64,000 bases of DNA from the NCBI GenBank assembly GCA_964492845.1, contig CAZBMZ010000001.1, forward strand, positions 62,001 to 126,000, given 5' to 3'. Both the position numbers and the translations under genes were made by a program. Position 1 is the stretch's first letter. Each line of letters begins with the position of its first letter. Source of the stretch: JADJPF01 sp964492845. GTDB lineage: Bacteria > Acidobacteriota > Blastocatellia > Chloracidobacteriales > JADJPF01. The notes below the pieces were generated by a model. That model was not told the DNA's origin. It saw only the letters and a program-made list of their open reading frames with translations, and did not search any database. Below, piece after piece: positions 52,330 through 61,287 of the stretch.

Positions 52330-52998
52330 ATGGCTAATATAGAAAATTTCTTTCAACTAGACAGTCAAGGCTTAAACTACTTGCAAATAGAGTGGAAGGA
52401 ATTGTTAACTAATTATGGCATTCAAGAAGAAATTGCAGAAAAATATCTTAAAGAAATAATAGAAAAATACTCGGAAAAAAAGCGATTTTACCATAATTTA
52501 AGTCATATACATTTCTTATTAAAATCCGCAGCAAAATTAAAAAATTATTTTCAAGACTATAATTCAGTACGGTTTGCAATTTGGTTTCATGATGTAATTT
52601 ACAATACAAAAAAAAGTAGTAATGAAGAAAAAAGTGCGGAACTTACGGTAAAAATGCTAGTAGAATTAAATATTCCTATTACTACCATAAATTTAGTAGA
52701 AAAAATGATAATTGCTACCAAAACCCATAGTATCAATGGATTAGCTGAAGATGGAAAGATATTTCTAGACCTAGATTTATCAATTTTAGGAGCTAGTCCA
52801 GAAATTTATCAGCAATATCATCAGGCAATTAGAAAAGAATATTCCTGGGTGCCTTGGTTTTTATATCGTCGTAGCCGTAAAAGCATACTTAGTAGCTTTT
52901 TGGCACGAGAACATATCTTTTTTACTGATGAACTGGCAAAATTAGAGCAGATAGCACGGCAAAATATTAATGAAGAAATAATATTTCTTTCAAAGTAA
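52330..52998 (+). CDS. HD-superfamily metal-dependent phosphohydrolase
   Basis: A 222-residue helical protein of the predicted HD phosphohydrolase type. The metal site is visible as RFYHNLSHI (first His), AIWFHDVIYN (HD pair), KTHSINGLAEDG (third His) and FLDLDLSILGA (final Asp), so the active site looks complete, unlike the HD domain in the HD-Pnk-like protein. Substrate is unknown; homologues may act on nucleotides or phosphoesters. It lies in a string of small genes on the plus strand, 24 bases before the Cys/Met PLP gene. No signal peptide is present. Confidence 0.86.
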   Translation: MANIENFFQLDSQGLNYLQIEWKELLTNYGIQEEIAEKYLKEIIEKYSEKKRFYHNLSHIHFLLKSAAKLKNYFQDYNSVRFAIWFHDVIYNTKKSSNEEKSAELTVKMLVELNIPITTINLVEKMIIATKTHSINGLAEDGKIFLDLDLSILGASPEIYQQYHQAIRKEYSWVPWFLYRRSRKSILSSFLAREHIFFTDELAKLEQIARQNINEEIIFLSK

Positions 52999-53022
52999 AA
53001 ATCATTAAGGACTTTTAATTGT

Positions 53023-54180
53023 ATGACAAAAGATACTTTGCGTTTAGAGACAAAAATTATTCATGCTGGCGAGCCGGAACCTAGAATTGATGGCGCGGTA
53101 AGTATGCCAATTTTTCAAACAGCTATGTTTGAATATGAAGGAGAAAACAGTTACCACGATATTAGATATATAAGGCTTAATAATTCACCAAACCATATTG
53201 CATTGAGCAAAAAAATTGCTGCATTAGAAAATGGTGAAGCGGCTCAAGTAACGGCTAGCGGTATGTCGGCAATTACTACAGCACTTTTAACTGTACTAAA
53301 AGCAGGAGATCATCTTTTAGCTCAAAATTGTCTTTATGGTGGAACACATGATTTTGTTAGTAAAGATTTAGAAAATTTTGGTATTTCCTATGATTTTATT
53401 GATGGAACTGATCCTAGTAGTTGGACAGCTAAGCTAAAACCTAATACAAAAGCTATTTATGTAGAGTCTATTACTAATCCGCTACTACAAGTAGCAGATC
53501 TAAAAGCTATAGTTGAATTTGCTCATAAAAATAATTTAATTTCCTTAATTGATAATACTTTTGCTTCTCCAGTTAATTTTCGAGCTTCAGAATTTGGTTT
53601 TGATTTAACCTTACATAGCTGTACTAAATACTTAAATGGACATTCTGATATAGTTGCTGGTGCTGTTGTAGGTTCAGCAAAGTTAGTAGAAAAATTTACT
53701 CATAAACTTAATCATTTAGGTGGTAGTTTAGACCCGCATGCAGCTTATTTGCTTCATAGAGGAATAAAAACTGTTGCTCTAAGAGTTAGATGTCAAAATG
53801 AAAGTGCATTAAAGGTAGCTGAGTTTTTAAGCACTCATCCAAAGGTAGCAAAAGTTAATTATCCTGGTTTAGAAACACATCCAGAACACAAACGAGCAAG
53901 GGAGCTTTTTGCTGGTTTTGGTGGAATGATAAGCTTTCAGTTAAAAGGCGACCAGGCAACAACATTAAACTTTATTAAAAACTTAACAATTCCTCTTAAA
54001 GCTCCAAGTTTAGGTGGAGTAGAAACTTTAATAAGCCAACCTGCTTTTACTTCTCATGCTGGAATAGCGCAAAACGAACGTGAAAAAATAGGAATTACTA
54101 ATACATTAATTCGCCTCTCTGTTGGTATTGAAGCAACTGAAGACTTAATTGCAGATTTTGAGGAAGCTTTATCTAAGTAG
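53023..54180 (+). CDS. Cys/Met metabolism PLP enzyme (cystathionine synthase/lyase family)
   Basis: A 385-residue fold-type I PLP enzyme of the trans-sulfuration family. It has ETKIIHAGEPEPRIDGAV, ASGMSAITTALLTVLKAGDHLL, LYGGTHDF, YVESITNPLLQV, SLIDNTFASPVNF and the PLP-lysine motif SCTKYLNGHSDIVAGAVV. The start Met-Thr and length fit MetB, MetC or methionine gamma-lyase; motifs alone do not decide between them. AGGAC precedes the ATG. Cysteine synthase at 42 kb would supply its substrate if it acts in methionine synthesis, but they are not linked. It ends just before the DCC gene. Confidence 0.88.
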   Translation: MTKDTLRLETKIIHAGEPEPRIDGAVSMPIFQTAMFEYEGENSYHDIRYIRLNNSPNHIALSKKIAALENGEAAQVTASGMSAITTALLTVLKAGDHLLAQNCLYGGTHDFVSKDLENFGISYDFIDGTDPSSWTAKLKPNTKAIYVESITNPLLQVADLKAIVEFAHKNNLISLIDNTFASPVNFRASEFGFDLTLHSCTKYLNGHSDIVAGAVVGSAKLVEKFTHKLNHLGGSLDPHAAYLLHRGIKTVALRVRCQNESALKVAEFLSTHPKVAKVNYPGLETHPEHKRARELFAGFGGMISFQLKGDQATTLNFIKNLTIPLKAPSLGGVETLISQPAFTSHAGIAQNEREKIGITNTLIRLSVGIEATEDLIADFEEALSK

Positions 54181-54193
54181 ATTAGGTAAATTT

Positions 54194-54622
54194 ATGGTTG
54201 ATAAAGATAAATCACCTGTAATGCTTTATGATGGTGTTTGTGGTTTTTGTAACCAAACAGTACAAACAATCATTAAGCTAGACAAATCTGGAAAAATACT
54301 CTTTGCGCCTTTACAAAGTGAATTTGGCAAAGCTGTTGTGCTACGTCATCCAGAACTTGTTCAAATTGATTCCGTTATTTTACTAGAACGACTTTCCGAT
54401 AACTCAGAGCGAATACTGGTTCGCTCTGAGGCTATAATTGCAATTGCTAAACATATTGGAGGCATTTGGCGACTTGCTCAATTAACTAATATAGTTCCTA
54501 GAGCATTAAGAGATTTTTTTTATGATCTATTTGCTAAAAACCGCTATAAAGTTTTTGGGAAATATGACAGTTGTATGATGCCTACTCCAGAAATTCGCGC
54601 TCGGTTTATAGATATGGCTTAA
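54194..54622 (+). CDS. DCC-family thiol-disulfide oxidoreductase
   Basis: A 142-residue protein of the DCC (YuxK-like) family with thioredoxin-like fold. The signature MLYDGVCGFCNQTV (D-x-x-C-x-x-C type) begins near residue 9, and FAPLQSEFG and later SEAIIAIAKHIGG follow. The preferred start is ATG 54194, preceded by AGGT; an in-frame ATG at 54149 overlaps the previous gene and would add 15 residues that do not fit the family. The C-terminal half (FFYDLFAKNRYKVFGK) is typical. Function is probably redox exchange in the cytoplasm or membrane; partner unknown. Confidence 0.88.
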   Translation: MVDKDKSPVMLYDGVCGFCNQTVQTIIKLDKSGKILFAPLQSEFGKAVVLRHPELVQIDSVILLERLSDNSERILVRSEAIIAIAKHIGGIWRLAQLTNIVPRALRDFFYDLFAKNRYKVFGKYDSCMMPTPEIRARFIDMA

Positions 54623-54766
54623 ATAATTAATGATGCTATTTTATAAAGATAATATCCAAAAAAAACTTTAAGAAAAGATAAAAATTTGTCGTAAAAGTGT
54701 CTCTTTTTTAATACAATAAAGCACATTCCCTACAAAATAACCCTAACATTTTAATAAGGACTTTAT

Positions 54767-55054
54767 ATGAGCCAAGATAAAGAAATAAAAAGAGCTATTC
54801 TAAGGGCATTTCATAAATTTGGTGAAGGATTAGAAAATGAGAGGTTAGGTCTATATAAAATTGTTGAAGAAGTTGGTTTGCCAGAAGATGAGCTTTATAA
54901 GCCAATTTCTGAACTAGTAGAAGAAAAATTAATTGAACCTGTTGGTTTTGGTGTTGAGTGGTATAGGCTAACCTTTTGGGGTGAGCAGTATGTAACTAGT
55001 AAAAAAGATGGTTTATTCCTAATAGGGGATGTTTTAGGAATGCTAGGTAAATAA
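54767..55054 (+). CDS. Small hypothetical protein, winged-helix-like
   Basis: A 95-residue protein. Helices at about 5-20 (KEIKRAILRAFHKFG) and about 28-37 (YKIVEEVGLP), a third helix (DELYKPISELVEEKLIEP), and a strand pair (GFGVEWYRLTFWGEQYV) form the pattern of a winged helix or a similar DNA/RNA-binding fold. There is no family I can name. AAGGAC precedes the ATG at good spacing. It is monocistronic in an A+T-rich setting, 186 bases before the zinc ribbon kinase. It may be a small regulator, but that depends on the predicted fold only. Confidence 0.6.
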   Translation: MSQDKEIKRAILRAFHKFGEGLENERLGLYKIVEEVGLPEDELYKPISELVEEKLIEPVGFGVEWYRLTFWGEQYVTSKKDGLFLIGDVLGMLGK

Positions 55055-55240
55055 ATAGGTTGTTCTCCCAGTTGTTCTTATAGAAATAAACTAATAGTTT
55101 TAATATTAAATAGAATATAGCTAGTAAAGTTATATTTTTCTAATAAACTAAAATTATTTCTAGCTAATTTTCAAAAATTTTGCTAATTAATAAACAGACT
55201 TAAGTTTTTAATTTGTTGGAAAATAGGGAGTTTTCCTGAA

Positions 55241-58024
55241 ATGGTAAAGTGTTCCAATCCTCGTTGCGTTGATACTAGGGTAACATCTACGGAACGTTGT
55301 TCAAATTGTCGATCATTATTTGCAGGTAAAGTATTACGCAATAGATATAAAGTAGACCGAATGATTGGTAAAGGAGGGTTTGGAATTACTTATTTAGTAG
55401 AAGATAGAGATTGTTTTGGTGAATATAGAGTATTAAAAGAGCTATTTCCACATGTTACAGATAACATTGAAGATGCAGAAGAAGATCCAGCCGTTACAGC
55501 CGAACGGCTTTTCCAGCGTGAAGCAAAAGTTTTACTTAGTTTACAACATCCTGGGATCCCAAAACTTTATGCTTATTTTACTGATAGCGGATATTCTTAC
55601 TTAGTACAAGATTGGATTCCAGGCCAAACTCTTTATGATGAATTAAAATCACGTAAAAGAACTTTTGGAGAACAAGATGTTTGCACTATTTTAGTAGAAA
55701 TAGCAGACATTTTAGAATATTTACATGGCCATAACCCTCCAATTATTCATAGAGATATAAAACCTCAAAACTTAATGCGTCATGATAATGGCAAAATACA
55801 GTTAATAGATTTTGGAGCAGTTTATCAATCCACAAATATAAAAAGTAATATACAAACATTAATTGGCTCGCCTGGTTATGCACCACCAGAGCAAATAATA
55901 GGTTCACCTGTGCCACAAAGCGATCTTTATGCTGCTGGTGCTACAATACTTTATTTATTGACAGGGATTCACCCTAGCAAAATGTTTAACCATACGACTA
56001 AGCATATGGAATGGGAATCTCATGCACAGGTAAGTTGGGAATTAGCAGAGCTTTTAACTGAAATGTTGCTAGTAGATTTAAGTAAGAGATTAAAAAGTGC
56101 TACAGAGTTAAAGCGTAGACTACAAAAAATAGTTACTCAGTATAGCAAGCGATCTAATGCTTTTGTTTCAGAGTTTATTAACACTAAAGTTTTATCAGAA
56201 CAAAACAATACAGCTAATCCAAATAAGCCAGAAGATATAGCTGAAAAGGCTAAAAGTCCTGCTGTTCAACAACAAAACACACTTCCATCAGCAACTTCAA
56301 AAAACTATGTTCCTCCAGTAGAAACTTGGACATCTCCAATTAGCGAAAATTCTGGAGCAATGGAATCACAATTTGATAGTACAGGTGATGGCCCACCAGA
56401 TGAGGGAGGCAACTTTTATGATATGCCTTTCCCATTTTTGCTAAGACGCATTTATAGAGAGCGTTTAAGCGGTAGACTTACTTGTCTTAATGCAAATGTT
56501 ACTAAAACCCTTTACTTTGACCAAGGTGCCATTGTTTATGCTAAAAGTAATTTACTTGAAGATGGATTTGGCGAAACAATGGTTAGAATAGGGCGCATTG
56601 ACCAAAAAACTTTTAGCCAAGTTTCTCAATTAGTCAAAGAAAAAAATTTACGCTTTGGTGCGGCTTTAATTAAAGGTGGATGGATTTCTCCAGAACAATT
56701 AAAAGATTTAATTTCAGAACAATTTTGTAGCATCACTTACTCGCTTTTTACCTGGGAAAATGGCCGCTATGAAATTTATAGAGAAGTTGCTAGAAAAAGC
56801 TCGATAAAGGTTTCCCTTTCTACAGCAGATATTATTTTTGAAGGGCTAAGAAAAATTCAAAGCATTGATTTAGTAAAAAAATGGCTAGGTGATTTTCGTT
56901 GGAAACTTTGCGTAACAAAAGACCCTTTTTTACTCTACCAATCAATAAGTCTTAACCCTAAAGAAGCTTTTATTGTTTCGCGTATTGAAAATGCTCGGTC
57001 AATAGAAGAAATTCTATCTATGGGGGGACTTCCTGAAGATGAAACCATTAGGACACTTTGCGGTTTAGTAGCCGTTGGGCTACTTGAATGGGTTAAAGAA
57101 GAACAGCCTGTTCAACAAGATGAAGAAGCAATGTCAATTTCTCAAATAATAGTTAACCATAAACCCAAAACACCTGCTTTTGATATGCAAAGCGCGGCAA
57201 ATTTTTGTTATGAAGTAGAGAAAATAAACACTACTTTAGATAGTATGAATCATTATGCTTTATTAGGTATTTCTAGAAGTGCTACAGAAGAAGAAGTTAG
57301 ACAAGCTTATGCAGAACAATCACAGAAATTTCACCCAGATAATAATGCTCAACTAGCTAAATATAACATTAGCTTGCGCAATGATTTAGAGAAGATTTTT
57401 ACCCGTATCTCTGAAGCTTATCGAGTTTTAATCAATCTAACTACTCGACAAAACTATGATCGTAGTTTTAGAACTACTAGTTCAAATGCTAAGGTTTCAA
57501 TACCAAGTGATGTAAGACATGACAAGGTTTACCAACCTGCTAGAGTAGAAAATAGAGCTAGTAATAATGCTAATAACTTTGCTAGTTCCAGGGTTGATAG
57601 CTATCCTAAAAATAATTTTTTTAATCGAACATCAGAACCCTATCAAAATAGGACTACAAGCCCACAACAAAATCAGGCTGCTCAAAGTATGTTTGAAAAG
57701 GGAATTAAATATTTTCAATCTTATGAATATAAACAAGCCTATTATGCTTTTCAGGCTGCTGTAGATGTTGCCCCTCAACATGCAGAATACCGAATATTTT
57801 TAGCTCGTACTTTGCTACATCTTAATGAACAAGCTAAAGCAAAAGAACAATTTAGCAAAGCTATTGAACTTGAGCCAAAAAATCCAGATTATTATGTAGA
57901 GTTTGGGCTACTTTATCAAAGGATGAATATGCCAAAACAAGCTTATTTAATGTTTGATAAAGCTTTGGAAATTATGCCAGGACATCTTTTAGCAAAACGT
58001 GCTAAAGAAGCTTTAAGACCATAA
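55241..58024 (+). CDS. Zinc ribbon-Ser/Thr kinase-DUF4388-J domain-TPR fusion
   Basis: A 927-residue signalling protein with five recognisable parts. A zinc ribbon (CSNPRC ... CSNC, 4-23) is followed by a Hanks kinase (about 31-300) with IGKGGFGITYLVED, VLKELF, IIHRDIKPQNLM and LIDFGAVY. A linker leads to DUF4388/PATAN (about 393-525; LLRRIYRERLSGRLTCL, IRIGRIDQKTFSQV-like). A J domain (about 667-745) has YALLGISRSATEEEVRQAY and the HPD motif in KFHPDNN. TPR repeats (about 813-925) end the protein. No membrane helix is seen. J domains recruit Hsp70, so a chaperone-linked kinase role is suggested. GGGAG precedes the ATG. The next gene is convergent with a one-base gap. Confidence 0.9.
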   Translation: MVKCSNPRCVDTRVTSTERCSNCRSLFAGKVLRNRYKVDRMIGKGGFGITYLVEDRDCFGEYRVLKELFPHVTDNIEDAEEDPAVTAERLFQREAKVLLSLQHPGIPKLYAYFTDSGYSYLVQDWIPGQTLYDELKSRKRTFGEQDVCTILVEIADILEYLHGHNPPIIHRDIKPQNLMRHDNGKIQLIDFGAVYQSTNIKSNIQTLIGSPGYAPPEQIIGSPVPQSDLYAAGATILYLLTGIHPSKMFNHTTKHMEWESHAQVSWELAELLTEMLLVDLSKRLKSATELKRRLQKIVTQYSKRSNAFVSEFINTKVLSEQNNTANPNKPEDIAEKAKSPAVQQQNTLPSATSKNYVPPVETWTSPISENSGAMESQFDSTGDGPPDEGGNFYDMPFPFLLRRIYRERLSGRLTCLNANVTKTLYFDQGAIVYAKSNLLEDGFGETMVRIGRIDQKTFSQVSQLVKEKNLRFGAALIKGGWISPEQLKDLISEQFCSITYSLFTWENGRYEIYREVARKSSIKVSLSTADIIFEGLRKIQSIDLVKKWLGDFRWKLCVTKDPFLLYQSISLNPKEAFIVSRIENARSIEEILSMGGLPEDETIRTLCGLVAVGLLEWVKEEQPVQQDEEAMSISQIIVNHKPKTPAFDMQSAANFCYEVEKINTTLDSMNHYALLGISRSATEEEVRQAYAEQSQKFHPDNNAQLAKYNISLRNDLEKIFTRISEAYRVLINLTTRQNYDRSFRTTSSNAKVSIPSDVRHDKVYQPARVENRASNNANNFASSRVDSYPKNNFFNRTSEPYQNRTTSPQQNQAAQSMFEKGIKYFQSYEYKQAYYAFQAAVDVAPQHAEYRIFLARTLLHLNEQAKAKEQFSKAIELEPKNPDYYVEFGLLYQRMNMPKQAYLMFDKALEIMPGHLLAKRAKEALRP

Positions 58025-58025
58025 G

Positions 58026-59402
58026 TTACTTAATGTATTTGTCTAGCGTACTAACTATTATTTCTAAGCTTGGCCTATCTTTAGGGTCTTTGGCTAACAT
58101 CTTCATTATTAAACTAGCTATTTCGGGTTCTATAAGAATTATTTGGCTAATGGGTGTTGGTTTTTTACTAATATGAGCTATCAATATTTCTACATCTGTA
58201 CCCAAAAATGGTACTTGTCCAGTAAGCATTTCATAAAAAACTATTCCTAATGAATAAATATCTGTCTCTTTTTCGATATCTCGTTTATTTATTTGCTCTG
58301 GAGACATATATTCTGGAGTTCCAATTATAATATTAGGGTCTGTCAAACGTTCAGGAGCAGATTTGTTGTCATCAGGTTTAACTTGCAATATTGCAATACC
58401 AAAATCTAATACCTTAACCATTGGCTCATTTTCAGGAGAATATACTAGAAAAATATTATTTGGCTTTAAGTCTCTATGAATTACATCTTGTTTATGAGCC
58501 GCTAAAACCCCTAAACAAGCCTGCTTCATTATTTTTAAGGCAGAGTCTTTGGAAACAGTAATATTTCTTCTTAGCTCATTCATTAGTGAATGACCTGTTA
58601 GTATCTCCATTGTGATAAATGCTTGTCCAGATGCTATTAACCCATATTCATAAGTTTCAATTACATTTGGATGTTTAATTCTTAAGGCTGTTGAAGCTTC
58701 CCGGGCAAACCGCCGAACTTCAACACTGTTTGAAACATATTCTCGACGAAGTAATTTTAAGGCAATTTCTTGGTTTTTTAATAAATCATGCGTTCGATAA
58801 ACTATCCCCATTCCACCGCGACCAATAGGTTCTAATAGTTTATACCTGTTATTTAATGTTTTGCTGACATGTAAATATGTTTCATTTGGTTCATCATAAT
58901 TTTCCAAAGAATCAGAAGAACCCGAACTTAAAAAATTTGGTGGTGTTAAGACGGCTCTTGTAACTGTATCAATATCATTATTATTAGATTGTTGGTTGCT
59001 TATAATTTGTGAACCTGTTTGAGATAAAGTAAGCCTACTTAAAATTTTTTTAGTTCTTACTAGAATTTCCTTTGCATTAAACGGTTTATTCCAATAATCT
59101 TCAACACCTGTTTCTAAAAGGGCGATTTTAGTTTCTTCATCATCTGAAGTAGTAAGAAATATAAAAGGAATGTGTTGCAAGGCCGCAGAATTTTTTATAT
59201 GAAAAAATAGGTCTATCCCATCCAATACAGGCATATGCCAATCAGAAATAATTAAGCTAGGTTGAATTTCGGAACATTTTTCCAAAGCTTCTTGCCCATT
59301 TAGTGCTGTAATTACTTTACAATCTAAACTTTGAAGAGCCTTTTCAAGGATTTTCAAAGTCATAATGTCATCATCAGCAATTAAAATACAGTGTTTATCC
59401 AT
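58026..59402 (-). CDS. Receiver-Ser/Thr protein kinase fusion
   Basis: A 458-residue cytoplasmic protein that joins a receiver to a Hanks kinase. The receiver (about 1-125) keeps IADDD, Asp in LIISDWHMPVLDG, Thr in FLTTSDD and Lys in YWNKPFN. A Ser/Asn linker follows. The kinase (about 187-455) has IGRGGMGIVYRT, IALKLL, VIHRDLKPNNIFL, VLDFGIAIL and GTPEYMSPEQI. It could translate His-Asp signals into Ser/Thr phosphorylation. It follows the FGE-like gene by 14 bases on the minus strand, and the two are probably co-transcribed; convergence with the J-domain kinase places both kinase types together. Confidence 0.91.
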   Translation of the reverse strand: MDKHCILIADDDIMTLKILEKALQSLDCKVITALNGQEALEKCSEIQPSLIISDWHMPVLDGIDLFFHIKNSAALQHIPFIFLTTSDDEETKIALLETGVEDYWNKPFNAKEILVRTKKILSRLTLSQTGSQIISNQQSNNNDIDTVTRAVLTPPNFLSSGSSDSLENYDEPNETYLHVSKTLNNRYKLLEPIGRGGMGIVYRTHDLLKNQEIALKLLRREYVSNSVEVRRFAREASTALRIKHPNVIETYEYGLIASGQAFITMEILTGHSLMNELRRNITVSKDSALKIMKQACLGVLAAHKQDVIHRDLKPNNIFLVYSPENEPMVKVLDFGIAILQVKPDDNKSAPERLTDPNIIIGTPEYMSPEQINKRDIEKETDIYSLGIVFYEMLTGQVPFLGTDVEILIAHISKKPTPISQIILIEPEIASLIMKMLAKDPKDRPSLEIIVSTLDKYIK

Positions 59403-59416
59403 TTTAGTTAGTTAGT

Positions 59417-60265
59417 TTAATTAATAGTTTGTTCTATGTGCATAACTAAGCGTAAACCATTAAAAGGGCTTCTAATATGAACTGTTGCTCTATCACGAAA
59501 AGCAGAGCGACATCCATAACCAAAATAGTCCCATGAACCTCCACGTAGAACCCTTAAATTTGGTTTTTCTCCCACTGTCCAAGCAGTACCATCAACAGGT
59601 GCGCCTTCATAGTTATCATGCCAAACATCTTGGCACCATTCCCAGACATTTCCATGCATATCATAGAGTCCAAAAAGGTTAGCATTAGCTAAACTTCCTA
59701 CTGCTGTAGTAGTATTGCGATAAATAGTTTTGCGAGCTTGGCCGTAAGGGGCTTGACCATCATAGTTTACTAGTCTTGTGGTAACTGTTGTACCATAAGC
59801 AAAAGGGCTTGTAGTTGTAGCACGGGCAGCATATTCCCATTCTGCTTCTGAGGGTAGACGATAGTAATGGCCTGTTTTGGCTGATAATCTAGCACAAAAC
59901 TCTATAGCATCATACCAAGAAACCTGTTCTACAGGTAAATCATCACCTTGAAACATAGAAATTTCTGCTGGTAGATCCTGGCTAATCTTAGGCCAACTAG
60001 CAACGACTCTCCATTGAGCTTGTGTAACAAGGAATTTACCTATGAAAAACTCAGGGACATTTACTAAATGTTGAGGTTTTTCGTCTTGATCGCCTTCAAT
60101 GCTTCCCATCAAAAACTTCCCAGATGGAATATAAACCATTTCTAAAGCTACCCCATCAAGATCCTGGATGTAACAGTTGGCTGTTTTTTTACGGCGTTTT
60201 ACTACACGACCAAAGTCATCTACTATTGGAACTGAAAATTCAAAATTAGATAAGGAATTTAACAT
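59417..60265 (-). CDS. FGE-sulfatase (SUMF1)-like protein
   Basis: A 282-residue protein of the formylglycine-generating enzyme-like family. It has MVYIPSGKFLMGS, FFIGKFLVTQAQWRVV, PVEQVSWYDAIEFCARL, YRLPSEAEWEYAARA, GLYDMHGNVWEWCQDVW, VLRGGSWDYFG, CRSAFRDRATVH and the final GLRLVMHIE. Those are usual in non-catalytic sugar- or peptide-binding homologues as well as enzymes; the C-terminal Cys pair of true FGE is not evident. No signal peptide is visible. It is first in a two-gene unit with the REC-kinase. A fused form of the same fold occurs in the kinase at 38-40 kb, so here the module may be a detached sensor. Confidence 0.9.
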   Translation of the reverse strand: MLNSLSNFEFSVPIVDDFGRVVKRRKKTANCYIQDLDGVALEMVYIPSGKFLMGSIEGDQDEKPQHLVNVPEFFIGKFLVTQAQWRVVASWPKISQDLPAEISMFQGDDLPVEQVSWYDAIEFCARLSAKTGHYYRLPSEAEWEYAARATTTSPFAYGTTVTTRLVNYDGQAPYGQARKTIYRNTTTAVGSLANANLFGLYDMHGNVWEWCQDVWHDNYEGAPVDGTAWTVGEKPNLRVLRGGSWDYFGYGCRSAFRDRATVHIRSPFNGLRLVMHIEQTIN

Positions 60266-60303
60266 AGCTTTAGTTTACTAAAGATTTGCCGAAAAAATAA
60301 CAA

Positions 60304-61218
60304 TTATTTTTTTAATAAATGTTCTAAAGCAGGTAGTAAATTAGGGTAGAGAAATTGATAACCATTTGCCTGAAGTCGTGCTGGAATAGCCCGACAACTT
60401 GAAAATAATGCTTCATCGGCTAGCTCTCCAAACGCAATTCTAGCAGCAAAAGCAGGCACAGTAAAAAAGCTAGGTCTATATAATGCTTTAGCAAAAGCTT
60501 TAGTAAATTCTGCGTTAGTAGCAGGGTTTGGGGCAGTAACATTGATATTTCCAGATATTTCTGGATTTTTTAGCAAAAATAAAATTATATTAATCACATC
60601 GTCTAATGCTACCCAACTCATATAATGTTTTCCATCGCCAAGCTGACCTCCTAGGCCAAGTTGAAATGGCAGCATCATTTTACTTAAAGCTCCTCCATTA
60701 GGGCTAAGCACTATACCAATACGTAAATTAATAAGTCTAATACCATTGTCAGAGATGATTTTATTTGCTTCTTCCCATTCTTTAGTTAGGTCAGCTAAAA
60801 ATCCTGTGCCTGGGCTACTTTCTTCAGTTAATATTTCACTGCCACGATTACCATAATAACCAGTAGCCGAAGCCATAATAGCTACTTTAATAGGGGCATT
60901 AGATTTTAGTAGAGTATTACAAAGATTTTTGGTTACTTTAATTCTGCTATCACGCAGTTTTTGTTTTCTTTCCTGTGTCCATCTACCTTCAGCAATATTT
61001 TCTCCTGCTAAATGGATTAAGGCATGTGCATTTGTTAAGACAGAAGGGTCAATATTTCCTGTTTCAGGCTCCCAATTAAATTTATTAAGTTTTGGATCAG
61101 CAGCAGAACGAACTAGTTTTTTTACAGAATAACCAGATTGTTCTAGTGATTTTACTAGTGCTGAGCCAATTAAGCCTGTTGAGCCTGTAACTAATACTTG
61201 AGAAATATTTGATAACAC
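60304..61218 (-). CDS. TIGR01777-family SDR epimerase
   Basis: A 304-residue protein of the TIGR01777/SDR39U1 NAD-dependent epimerase-like family. The Rossmann loop is VTGSTGLIGSALVKSLE. Family landmarks are HLAGENIAEGRWTQERKQKL, MASATGYYGNRGSEI, GTGFLADLTKEWEEA and GQLGDGKHYMSWVALDDVI. The start is GTG 61218, with GGAG 8 bases upstream. Function of the family is not settled; members occur with cell division and lipid genes. The length is normal. It lies between the FGE-like gene and the amidotransferase gene on the minus strand, with a hairpin separating it from the latter. Confidence 0.88.
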   Translation of the reverse strand: MLSNISQVLVTGSTGLIGSALVKSLEQSGYSVKKLVRSAADPKLNKFNWEPETGNIDPSVLTNAHALIHLAGENIAEGRWTQERKQKLRDSRIKVTKNLCNTLLKSNAPIKVAIMASATGYYGNRGSEILTEESSPGTGFLADLTKEWEEANKIISDNGIRLINLRIGIVLSPNGGALSKMMLPFQLGLGGQLGDGKHYMSWVALDDVINIILFLLKNPEISGNINVTAPNPATNAEFTKAFAKALYRPSFFTVPAFAARIAFGELADEALFSSCRAIPARLQANGYQFLYPNLLPALEHLLKK

Positions 61219-61253
61219 AAGAAATACTCCTAAATAGTAAGTTTTTGTAGTAG

Positions 61254-61282
61254 ATACAGGGCCGTTATTTACAACCCTGTAT
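61254..61282 (-). terminator. Hairpin between amidotransferase and epimerase genes
   Basis: ATACAGGG (61254-61261) and CCCTGTAT (61275-61282) form a perfect 8-bp stem with a 13-base loop, 6 bases after the stop of the amidotransferase gene. On the minus strand no strong U-run follows, so it is a weak terminator or a processing site. Confidence 0.45.
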
Positions 61283-61287
61283 TTATA

